64,000 nucleotides of DNA from Salvator merianae (Eukaryota > Chordata > Lepidosauria > Squamata > Teiidae). Shown here piece after piece: positions 44,696 through 53,884 of this stretch. Where the stretch lies: the NCBI GenBank assembly GCA_003586115.2, contig QVOM02000073.1, positions 40,897,192 through 40,961,191 on the forward strand. Direction: 5' to 3'. The position numbers were made by a program, and so were the translations under genes. Under the pieces are notes generated by a model. The model was not told where the DNA came from. It ran no database searches and was given only the letters and a program-made list of their open reading frames with translations. Within the stretch, counting starts at the first letter, position 1, and each line of letters opens with the position of its first letter.

Positions 44696-44844
44696 GCTCT
44701 TTTTGCACTTGGGCCTTATTCAGGGTTTGAATAACCCCAGAATAGGGGCTGCCATCCGCATGCTAACAGTCTGCACCAACATGTGGATGGCAGGCCCCTA
44801 TTTCCACATTGTAATCCGAAATAAAGTCCAGTGCAGAAAAGACT
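44696..44844. mobile_element. Palindromic MITE 'TTTCTGCACTGGG', copy 3
   Basis: Left arm ctttttgcacttgggcctta, right arm read inward gtcttttctgcactggactt; both contain 'cagaataggggc.gccatc' or its complement. It is inserted in L2 sequence. Confidence 0.65.
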
Positions 44845-45064
44845 GCACTCCCAATTTGATCAGGAACTTGTATATCAATCAGAGAACCTTAGATCTAGAC
44901 TAACAGCTAACCGGCAGTCATGGCAACTGCTTAAGCACAGGTATGATATCTAGTGAGGTATTCCATTCAATAACCTGCTTGTGACATTTTCCACAATGTA
45001 GACTCAGAGACACAAATGCCCAACACCATTCACTGAGATTGTCCCTGCAAGAAGGAGCAAATCC

Positions 45065-45110
45065 CCTCTTCCTCCCATTGCCTCTTCCTCCCATTGCCTC
45101 TTCCTCCCAT
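45065..45110 (+). repeat. 16-bp tandem repeat, 2.9 copies
   Basis: The unit CCTCTTCCTCCCATTG is repeated exactly twice and then to its 14th base. Confidence 0.9.
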
Positions 45111-45837
45111 CACACACAAACAATCCAGAAGGATACTGTGGTCAACACAATCAAAAGCTGCTGAGAGATCAAGGAGGATCTACAGTTGCACTCCTGTCTA
45201 CTTCCTGCGAAAGATCAACCGTCACCATCAAAGTGATCAAGGCTGATTCTGTCCCCAAACCATTCCTGAATCTAGGCAAAATGGGTCAAGTTTCATCCAA
45301 TAACAAATGCAGTTGCACAGCAACTATCCTCTCCAGAATCTTGCCAAAGTAAAGGGTGTGTGCAACTGAGCAGGAGTTAGTATAAATCTCAAGATCCAGG
45401 GAAGGGTGTTTTTTTTTCAGGAGTGGATGAATCACCATCTTAGAGAGGTCTAGGACTGTCAGGTGTCTCACCTGAAGACCCTAGGTCTCTCTAAGCAGGT
45501 TTTTTAAAAACAAAGTATGATTTAGCAGAAGCCTAGAAAGGATGTGTTCAATTGCTTCTTTGATCCAGTGAGCCTCATGACAAACTCTAATAAGACAAGA
45601 TGAACAAGGAGATAGGTCAAACCAGGGGGTCAAACCAGGACACATGCCATGGGAATGTGTCCTGAGAGGACAGCAAAAACAGCTGTGTCCTGGTTTGGCC
45701 AGTGGCAAGTGTGTTCATGGCATTTCTGGGCTCTCTAGCAAGATGGCATCAGTAGTGGGAGTGGTAGGGAGCATCGGCTGGCTGGGAGTTCTAGAAGGCA
45801 TTTGTGGTAAAATTGAAACAGCCTATATACAGTCCTA

Positions 45838-46150
45838 AATACAAGGTCATGGAGACTTGCTTCTGCAGCAGCTTGTCAGCATTTATTGATAAAAAATCAC
45901 ACAGAAACAAGCACCAACAAGACTGTACATCTCTCAGCAGTTTCCCACCCATTTGGTCATTCAACAGGCAGTTCATAAACATTTTCACTTAGCAGTAAAT
46001 GACCTTAGAACTGAACCTAAGCCAATTATTTCTAATCACTGTGTTCTTATTTCTACAACAAAGGAAAAGCAGGGTCAGGAAAATATGCAAACAGGTACTG
46101 CCTGGTATCAGAAAGCCTGGAAGATGGCAACACAGAGGCCAAGCTGACAT
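45838..46150 (-). repeat. LTR-like repeat, copy 2
   Basis: The second member of the family described at 10785-11125; AATAAA within 'tatcaataaatgctgac' on the minus strand. The two copies share about the same ends. Confidence 0.45.
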
Positions 46151-46680
46151 TATCCCCTCCCAAGTGAAGTACCTTCCTCCTGAGGTGAAGCCAACATAGC
46201 AGATGCAGAGAGGTAGGACAAAGGGAATCAAACATGAAAAGTACAAAGCAAAGTTGCAGCATTAATATTTTCAGCATTCACCCATGAACATTCAGAGGCA
46301 GCCCAACTATTGAACCAGATACTGTAGCTTGCCCCAAGAGACACGAGAGTCTGTGCCTGCAATCGCAAGTTGCCATTGTCTGTTCTTCCTGTTTATGTAC
46401 TTTGCTAATTCCTCAAAACATAGATATATGTCTCTGTATTTAAAAACCTGCACAAACACTGATACTTCCTGACAAATTATACTCATATGTTCAAGATAAG
46501 ATGATGCCTCAGAAAACCACCTACCTGTCATTTTCCACATATAAATGAAGCATTTCTCTGTTGGTAAGAGAATATATAAACAGCAGCTTACTATTCCTAG
46601 AGTTTTTCATGTTTAATTGCAAGATAGTGCATAATAAACAATCAACACTGTTTTCCTAAGGTTATAAACCAAGTAAATTG
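46151..46680. other. Intron sequence of gene 2
   Basis: Nothing supported. Confidence 0.35.
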
Positions 46681-46806
46681 AGGCCTCTATGCTAAATATG
46701 TTTTAATAATTTGTGTTTTTATTGTATGCTGTGACCCACCCTGAGACCTTCGGGTGAAGGGAGGAATACAAATGTAATAAATACATAAAAAACATAAATA
46801 AATAAA
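46681..46806 (+). repeat. Short L2 LINE 3' end
   Basis: Reads 'gctgtgacccaccctgagacc' (split here), 'ttcgggtgaagggaggaatac', 'aaatgtaataaat', the usual L2 terminus. Confidence 0.65.
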
Positions 46807-46876
46807 ATTCTTTTTTCTCTGTTTTAGGCAAGCCCAGAGAAGAAAGCAACAACTAGAAAGTGGGTAAACTGTATAC

Positions 46877-47017
46877 CTTCTTTGCAGTCCTTTGCTATGT
46901 AATCCTCACTACACTGCTCGTTTTCTGAACATTCTCCATTTAATGGGTTGCAGTTGTCAGTGCTATTACAGGTACAGTTCATGCTACAGGCAGGACCATA
47001 ATACCCAGGTGTACAAG
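46877..47017 (-). CDS. Gene 2 exon: EGF/laminin-type EGF module
   Basis: Acceptor CTTTTGGCAG|CTTGT and donor AAAGAAG|GTATAC bound a 141-bp, phase 1-1 exon. It encodes ACTPGYYGPACSMNCTC, NSTDNCNPLNGECSENEQC and an end with DCKE. The cysteine order matches gene 1 exon 3 and the 'PLNGEC' is typical of MEGF/SCARF-type repeats. Two N-glycosylation sequons (NCT, NST). Confidence 0.85.
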
Positions 47018-47829
47018 CTGCCAAAAGATATATCACATGTAAGCTATAGTGTCAAGTTAAAATGGTTATGGTATGAAGATTATTTAAAAAGAAAAGGTCA
47101 GTACGGCACAAGGACACTCTAGTCTTTCTTCACACGTAACCATCTTACAACAAAAGGCAGAAAGATGAAAGGACCCCAAGGTTACAAACTGCCAAAATGA
47201 CATTATCTACTTTACAGAAAAATGTGAGTATCCAACACTCACCATTAGCTGTTAATTGCAGTTATAAGTCTTTATAGTATTGCATTAACAAATGAAAATT
47301 TAAAAAATGTGATGCATTTAGTGCTGTGGGGATGAAGCTCATGTTTGCAGTTCAGAAACAATGTAAACAAAGGCTCCACATATTCAGTTCTAGTCAACAT
47401 ACTGTGGACTGGGGCTGGGACAGGCAAATGACTGCATGCCACATGTGGCCATCTTCCTCTAAAAGTGGCAAGTTCCCACAAATGTGTGAGAAAAACTCTC
47501 CAGAGGGTTTGGCACTGGGGTGTTATCTGACCAGCATCGCCCCCATCCTGGCCCTAAGCTCAGAGTTTCAGGCCATATACAGGATTCACAGCCCAGCCTC
47601 CAGGATAGGACAAGGCCAGCCAGGGAAGCTGCAGATGTTCCAGGCAGCATGGAGAGGCAAACAGAGCTTGGCAGTGTGACTAAGGCCCTCCATCCCTGTG
47701 GCAGCTGCTGTGACTGTTGGCTTCATCCATCCCCTATTGGGGCTTCATATGGATGGAGCCAAAGTAACTTTTGAAGCTAGCTAGAAACACTTACAGGTTG
47801 AATAATTATTTTAAAATAAAAGGTCTATT
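47018..47829. other. Intron sequence of gene 2
   Basis: No exon. About 47385-47770 has overlapping open frames on both strands without domains. Confidence 0.4.
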
Positions 47830-47831
47830 AA

Positions 47832-48575
47832 TGAACATAAGAACATAAGAGGAGCCTTGCTGGATCAGGCCACGGCCGATCTAGTGCAGCATTCTGTTTC
47901 ACACAGTGGGCCATCAAGTGCTTCTTGAAGAATAAAAGGCAGAACCTTCACCTGCTCTTGACTCCCTACAAATGGTTTTACAGACATCCTGCCTGTCTTT
48001 CCAACCTGGAGGCAGTACCTAGGCATTCATTCTAGTAGCCATTGATACACCTGGCCTCCATGAATCTGTCCAATCCTTTCTTAAAGCTATCTAGGCTGAT
48101 TGCTGTCACCATCTCTTCCTGTAATAAATTCCATAGACTGAAGACCCTCTGGTTGAAAAAATACTTCTCCTTGTCGGTTCTAACTCTCCTACCCACCAGC
48201 TTCACAGAGTGCCCCTGGTCCTAGTGTTGTGTGATAGAGAAAAGAACTTCTCTCTGTCCACCTTATTCATACCATGCATGATTTTATATACTTTAGTCAG
48301 GTTTCCTCTTAAATGCTACTTTTCAAGGCTAAAGAGGCCAAGACGTTGCAGCCTGCTTTCATAAGGAAGGTGTTCATTCTTGATCATTCTGGTTGCCCTT
48401 TTCTGCACCTTCTCCAGTTCCACAATATCCTTTCTGAGGTGAGGTGACCAGAATTGTACACAATATTCCAAGTGTGTACACTTGTATAAGAGGCACAATG
48501 ACACTTGTCAACTTGTTTTCTATTCCCTTCCTAATTACTCCTAGCATTGAATTTCCCTTTTTCATTGCTGCAGCA
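47832..48575 (-). mobile_element. CR1 LINE 3' end, 5'-truncated
   Basis: Minus-strand frames give '[18 protein letters not shown]', '[14 protein letters not shown]', '[15 protein letters not shown]', the CR1 reverse-transcriptase C-terminus. It ends at the plus-strand left edge in the CR1-type terminal repeat (acataagaacataaga). Confidence 0.88.
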
Positions 48576-48768
48576 CATGACTGATTGCTTCAAAAGCTAA
48601 ATAGAAACTCCAAATATGGAAGTCAGTCATGTGTCTTTAATTTCAGCTGCTGGTGTTAAAAAAAAAAGCTTATGAGTTTTTATAAGGTTTGACTTAAAAA
48701 TGTGATTAATTTTATGATAGAACTATTATTGTAGAAATAGCTTCAAGTATTTTCTGTGACATACATAC

Positions 48769-48999
48769 CAGATTTCAAATATGCTGTATAAAGATCTGCA
48801 AAAGACCCACTGACGAGCATTAGACCCTTTGCAAAGTACGTTATATAGTTAGACCTTATCTTTTGAATGGCAGTGCAAGATGTTCTTTCATATCTACAGT
48901 GCTGAAAGGCGTCATTTAATGAACTGTGAATGACTGTTTCAGAATCATTCCGAAAGCCAGTTATATAATAGCCATGAAATGCCCGGAAATCCATAGTTT
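48769..48999 (-). CDS. Gene 2 exon: two-cysteine PAN/apple-like module
   Basis: Acceptor CTTGTTCTAG|AAACT and donor AAATCTG|GTATGT bound a 231-bp, phase 1-1 exon. It encodes FRAFHGYYITGFRNDSE, SSLNDAFQHCRYERTSC, TAIQKIRSNYITYFAKG and AYLKSG. It matches gene 1 exon 2 in the position of the two cysteines and in the final YLK(S/T)G. One N-glycosylation sequon (NDS). Confidence 0.8.
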
Positions 49000-49048
49000 C
49001 TAGAACAAGACAATAATTGGTTGGTAAACCACCATGCAATGTAGTCAT

Positions 49049-49413
49049 ATTTAAAGATAGATTTCAAAAGAGTGAATAAGCTGTTCTATGCTGCTGTGTG
49101 TTTTGCTTCCTGTGGCTGAGATGTTCACTATTTCATGTTTTCCTTCCAGAATTCTAGGATACAGAACCTGATGAAAAAATTCACACTGTTTTGTTAAATC
49201 ACCTATCTTCTGTTTTGACTCATAACAGCCTTAGACAAGCAATCATAAGCAATATGTGTGTGCATATTCCATGATCTTCTGTGATGATGAGGCAGGGGTT
49301 GCTTCTAGGAGTTGCTAGTGACTTTTGGAGTTGATGAGGCACAGAAGAATGTCGTAGTTCTTATCTACTTGGGCACACTGAGATACAGATGTTGGACAAG
49401 ATAATGTTTTTCT
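49049..49413. other. Intron sequence of gene 2
   Basis: Nothing supported. Confidence 0.35.
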
Positions 49414-49676
49414 CAGGCCTGTTCACATCTAGTAGCTTGGTATGGTAGAGTCACACGCCCAGACATTGCTACAGCAATCAGGATGTGGTGTGCAACTGCA
49501 CAGCTGCACTGCCACACCCACTTGCAGCATTGCACCTGGAAGAGGGTGTGAACGCTGTTGCCCGAGAGCTAATAACAGCTGTGAGCACTCCGGGACACAG
49601 TGGCAGCAGAGGCATGAAGATGGTCCTCTTCAGTGAGCATCCAATTGTTCACTAGAAGGTAAGTACAAACAGGCCA
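49414..49676. mobile_element. MITE with GGCCTGTTCACA termini, copy 2
   Basis: Left end CAGGCCTGTTCACATCTAGTA; the right end read inward is TGGCCTGTTTGTACTTACC. Same family as 16831-17276 by its termini. Confidence 0.5.
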
Positions 49677-50214
49677 CTTCTATTTTTAGCATTTTAGTAT
49701 TTTTAATGTCTTACTATTTCTAGTATTTAAATTCCTTCAATGATGATAAATGTGAATTTTATTTGTATTTAACTCGTCTACTTGTTACCTATCCTAGGAT
49801 CTTAAGGTGAATAATGGCTAAAAATCAATCAAACAATTTTGCTAGGAGTTCTAGTTCCTTCTAAATCTCTTGAAAGTTTCTTTAGCAATTCAGGTAGCCT
49901 TATACTTATGATATTTTCCTGCTTAATCCTGTCTTTAAAACTACCTGAGAATCATTGCCAAGTCACTTATAAATATGGTTTATCAGCCATAATAGGCACT
50001 AGCCACTAATGTGAGAGTTGCGAGCAGAGGTTGTGGGAGAGCATCTTACCCAGCCTTCACCTGAAAACCACAGCTGACAACGATTAATTTTTATTTTCAA
50101 AAATGTTAATATAGTATTCATAAATGAAAAACTAAAAAATCCTATAGAGTTGTAAGCATCAGGAAGGTAGCAACTTTTGCATTCAGTTTTAAAGGTATGT
50201 TACCAATGTCATGA
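49677..50214. other. Intron sequence of gene 2
   Basis: About 49750-49835 may be a decayed L2 3' end; otherwise nothing supported. Confidence 0.35.
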
Positions 50215-50733
50215 TGGCCATTTTCACACTTACAACAATATAACATTCTAATTAGCAGGGTTTGGGCCGGCCAGGACCAGGTACGGTGATGAGTATTCAC
50301 ACTTGTCAGGAATGGAAAAGTTTGTGAGCTGACCAGCAGGGGGAGCAGTGTGAATGGGAATGCAGTAGTTAGGTAGCTGTGTTCAAATCCAAAGGAGCTG
50401 TGTTCGGACTTGTGTCTGAAATGGCTGCTAAAGTCTGGACCCCAAAGTCTGAACCTGGGTCCAAACTGTCTGACAGCACTTGCACAGCCACATAGTTCCC
50501 AGCCCGCTGCCGTTCCACACCAGGAGTGGTGTGAATGCACCTTTCCTGATCTGCACCTGATCATGCAAGTCAGCTTCCAGATTACAATTTTCTTGACCAC
50601 AACTGGTAGGCTTCAGGTGAGCATCAGGTAGGCTTTGGTAGGTTTCAAGTCAGCTGGGGCTATTTGCAGGTGCGAACGCTCTTTTCTAGAGAGTGTCCTG
50701 GAACGTTCTGTTTTCTAAGTGTGAACAGGCCCT
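50215..50733. mobile_element. MITE with GGCCTGTTCACACTTA termini, copy 3
   Basis: Left end TGGCCATTTTCACACTTAC; the right end read inward is TAGGGCCTGTTCACACTTAG. It contains 'taacattcta', shared with copy 1. The open frame of 152 codons on the minus strand has no domain. Confidence 0.6.
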
Positions 50734-51000
50734 AAGTTGCATAAACTCATTGCAGTCCTACTGGTTTCTTAAAATATGAATGGAATAAATCTGAGAATTC
50801 ATCCTTTTTGAACTTTTCATTGCTTCTATTCTCACAAAATCTCGTTTCCATGAGTAAACCGGCATTTGTAACTTTTACAGAATGACTGTAACTCAATAGT
50901 CCTTTCTACAGGTATCCTATTTACTCAACACTTAAACCTGCTTTGTTATAAAACTGAGTCCTCAAATAATATTTAACATGAATTATCAATTTCACATTAC

Positions 51001-51125
51001 CTTCTTCTCTTTTCTTGCAAACCCATGTTTTTTTCCAATAGCAGCTAGTTCCTGGCATTGAACCTTCAGGAACATTTAACTGAATGCAGCAGTCCCAGTA
51101 GAATGTCCACGATTTCTTGCGTAAC
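51001..51125 (-). CDS. Gene 2 (or a third gene): C-terminal CTLD exon
   Basis: Acceptor AATATTAAG|GTTACG and donor GAAGAAG|GTAATG bound a 125-bp exon, phase 2 to phase 1, the same phases as gene 1 exon 6. It encodes LRKKSWTFYWDCCIQLNV, then EGSMPGTSCYWKKTWVCKK, with the last three CTLD cysteines and the 'W.C' finish. Its phase-1 exit fits the PAN-like exon at 48769-48999, so it may start a second module set of one long protein. Alternatively it ends another gene whose membrane exon is lost. No matching N-terminal CTLD exon was found upstream. Confidence 0.7.
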
Positions 51126-51429
51126 CTTAATATTTAAAAACACAGTTTTTAAAAAGGCATTTTAGTAAAGTTATTTTCACTGTGCCTAGCATTTCAAGAA
51201 TCACAATTGTCCACTGCCATTCTCCTGGCAAAAAGAAGAACATAACGTACATGTAAAAAAGTATTGTGTGTATGCCATGGCAAGTAATAATTTTCACGTG
51301 TTACACAGAGGCGCATGCAAAGAAACTAAAACAAGCCACAGCATGCCATCAGATAACGTGTGAAACTACTCGATGTAGCTTTATCCTTGAGCAGTATTGG
51401 GGTCTTTAGCTAATGAAATAAGGGAGAAT

Positions 51430-51620
51430 TCTGAAATAATAGGGTTAAAACTTTTAAAGTTCAATTTATTTGCTGATGATATTAATTATTACAAATCCAG
51501 CTAAAGCAATCCCTCAAATTATGGGACTTTTTGATGCATTTGGTAACATATCTAGATTACAAGCACATTTCTCTCAGTTTGAAACTGTCTTAATATGGGT
51601 GAAGCTACTGAAGTATTTAC
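51430..51620 (+). repeat. L1-type LINE fragment
   Basis: The plus strand reads 'LKFNLFADDINYYKSS', the L1 reverse-transcriptase 'FADD' motif, followed after a break by 'SIPQIMGLFDAFGNIS' and similar. Too short to date. Confidence 0.6.
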
Positions 51621-51649
51621 ATTCTGTCACAGATGTAAGACATCTACAA

Positions 51650-53870
51650 TACTATTTTATTTATTTACAGTCCATGACCAACATACATACAAAAGTATGA
51701 ATAAACAGCTATGTACAACATAAAACAATGTCTAGATACATTGTTTTATGTTGTACATAGCTAAAATATTCAGTATCTGATTAGAAATCTGTGTCTAGAA
51801 TTAGCTTAACTCTTGTCTCGATAACCTTAGCACAGAATTTAGCAGTTTAGCTTGTCGTATATGGGTTGGTGTCTGCCAGCAGCAAAGATATAAAGAACTC
51901 AACTTCCTGATTTCTGTCTTATCAAAGGTAGAATATACACCATGTGGATATCTCGGTAATAGGAACAGTACAGTAAGACATGTCCTATTGTTTCTACTAT
52001 AGCTTCACCACAAGGACAGCAGCACTCATTATAAGGAATTCTGTTGAATTGGCCTTTCAAGAGGGCAGAGGATAGAATGTTCAGTTTTGCAAGTGAAGGC
52101 TCTACATTGTTTGGAACCAGTTCAGTGTTGAAACTAAAGGCTCTCCATTGTCTTGGGACTAGTTCAAATAATTTGCAGTCTGGAAAGGTTTGTTAATTTG
52201 ATATTTTTCTGCAAGCTGGGTGTTATTCTTCTGTAAATCCAAATCCCAAATATTTGCTAAATTGGCTTTATTTAGTTCCAACGTCATCAAAACCCAGGTG
52301 AGAGTCCTTTAGAGAGTACCAATTTGATTGATAGTTATTGATAAGCATAAGGGGAGCTAGTCCTGTCAGTTCCTAGCTTTGTTTGAGCCAGAACATGATA
52401 TTATAATACCAGCTTTGGCTTCAAGAGAGACAAAACCTGCCTCTAAACTCATTAGTGCATGAGGGATGTATAGAAGGATACAAAAAGAAAGCCTTTAGGA
52501 ATTTAGATTGGATTTTCTCTAGCTGGGAATGATCCTTGAAGGTGCATATTTATGCAACATGAAATAATTGTGGGACAACCTTTGCCTGGAAGAGTTTTAA
52601 GGCAGTGAGGATAAACTGTCCTCCCTTCATATAGCAAAACCTAATGATGGCATTAGCACTTCTTTGGGATGTTTCAGTGTCATAGATCTGTTGAACAGTG
52701 GTTGTCCCTGATTGTTGGAAAACTACCCCAAAATGCTGATACAACCTGAGGGGCTCTATGGAATGGTTATTTATTTGCCAGTTGGGTTGGATTTAGTGTC
52801 TAGAGAAAACAATTATTTTAGATTTAGTATAATTTATGGTTACTTTATCTTCCATGCAATAATATTCCATGCAGTAATCAGCAACAACTCTAAGCACTCT
52901 TCTCAAATGTACTATAGATGTAGACAATAATCAGGGTACAGTAGCTCAGGGATCTGTCTGTTGGCTAGAAACAGAGCACAATGACATGATTTGTCTATAG
53001 GTTGTACTAATTCCCTTATATGAAAATCAAATAAAAGTGGAGCTAAGCTGTAGCCTTTCTTACTCCTTTTCTAACCTCAGCTGGGTGAAAGAATTGTCCT
53101 TGAAGATTACCACATACTTGGATATAGTTATTTTCATGAAGTTTACATATCAGAGTCAATGATTCACAGGGGAAGATTCCAATTTGATCCATAGTGTCTC
53201 CCAGAAGATTGTGTCAAAGGTGGCTTTGAAATCAATTAAAGCAGCAAATAATACTATTCGATGGTGTGAAGAGTATTTTTCCACTAGATGCTAGGAAACT
53301 GAGCATTGCTCCATGAGCAGCCAGTTCTGAACACTGCTTGTTCAATGGATAGAATATCAATCCAGTTGAGCCACACTTGTAGTTTCTGAATTGGTGGCAT
53401 GCACACAATGTTTCGACAATATTTAGCAAGCTAATAGTGCAATAGTTTGCTGAGTCTAATTTATCCCCTTTCTTGTAAATAAGTATGATAATTGCAAGTC
53501 CCTAATTCCTGGGAACGTAGAGAGATTCATCAATAACTGTAAATAAGCAAGCAAGAACTGGGGCTCACCAGTCAGCATTTAACTTAAATGGATCTGGAGG
53601 AATATGATCTAGTCCCACTGTTTTCCCTGACTTCAGCTGGGAAATTAGTGATTTGATTTCAGAACGTGTGACTGGGAGCCATTCCGGGAAATTTCTATCT
53701 TCTGATGGAGCATATATGTTTGATCTGTATACCTCTGAGAGGAATGCCTGGAAATGTGATTCGCAGGTGTGTGTGGAGATGTTAAATTTGGCTACTTTGC
53801 TTGAGAATGAAAGTGAGTTTGAAACCAGAAGGCAAAAAATGGGCCATCGTTTATTATAGCTGCATGAATA
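51650..53870 (-). repeat. Decayed non-LTR retrotransposon, clade uncertain
   Basis: Minus-strand translation has reverse-transcriptase pieces ('KKGDKLDSANYCTISLLN', 'GVRKGYSLAPLLFDF', 'INYTKSKIIVFSR') and a C-terminal 'CPCGEAIVETIGHVLLYC' zinc-type motif, in many broken frames. This is not CR1, L2, L1 or BovB as seen elsewhere here; a R4/Vingi/jockey-like clade is possible. Confidence 0.65.
51707..51762. repeat. Perfect 25-bp inverted repeat with 6-bp loop
   Basis: The arm at 51707-51731 begins AGCTATGTACAACATAAAAC and its exact reverse complement is at 51738-51762; the spacer is CTAGAT. No mismatch. Confidence 0.95.
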
Positions 53871-53884
53871 ATTAAAGTCCAGTT

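Larger units (their letters stand above)
44310..45490 (-). repeat. L2 LINE fragment, interrupted
   Basis: Minus-strand translation of 45286-45471 gives L2 reverse-transcriptase motifs ('FGKILERIVAVQLHLLLDE', 'LLKK'). The rest to 44310 fits the downstream L2 region in decayed form, down to an AT-rich 3' end. The MITE at 44696-44844 and a 16-bp tandem repeat at 45065-45110 lie inside. Confidence 0.7.

Noticed and set aside
50142..50600. 152-codon minus-strand frame
   Set aside because: It runs across the end of a MITE and has no recognisable domain.
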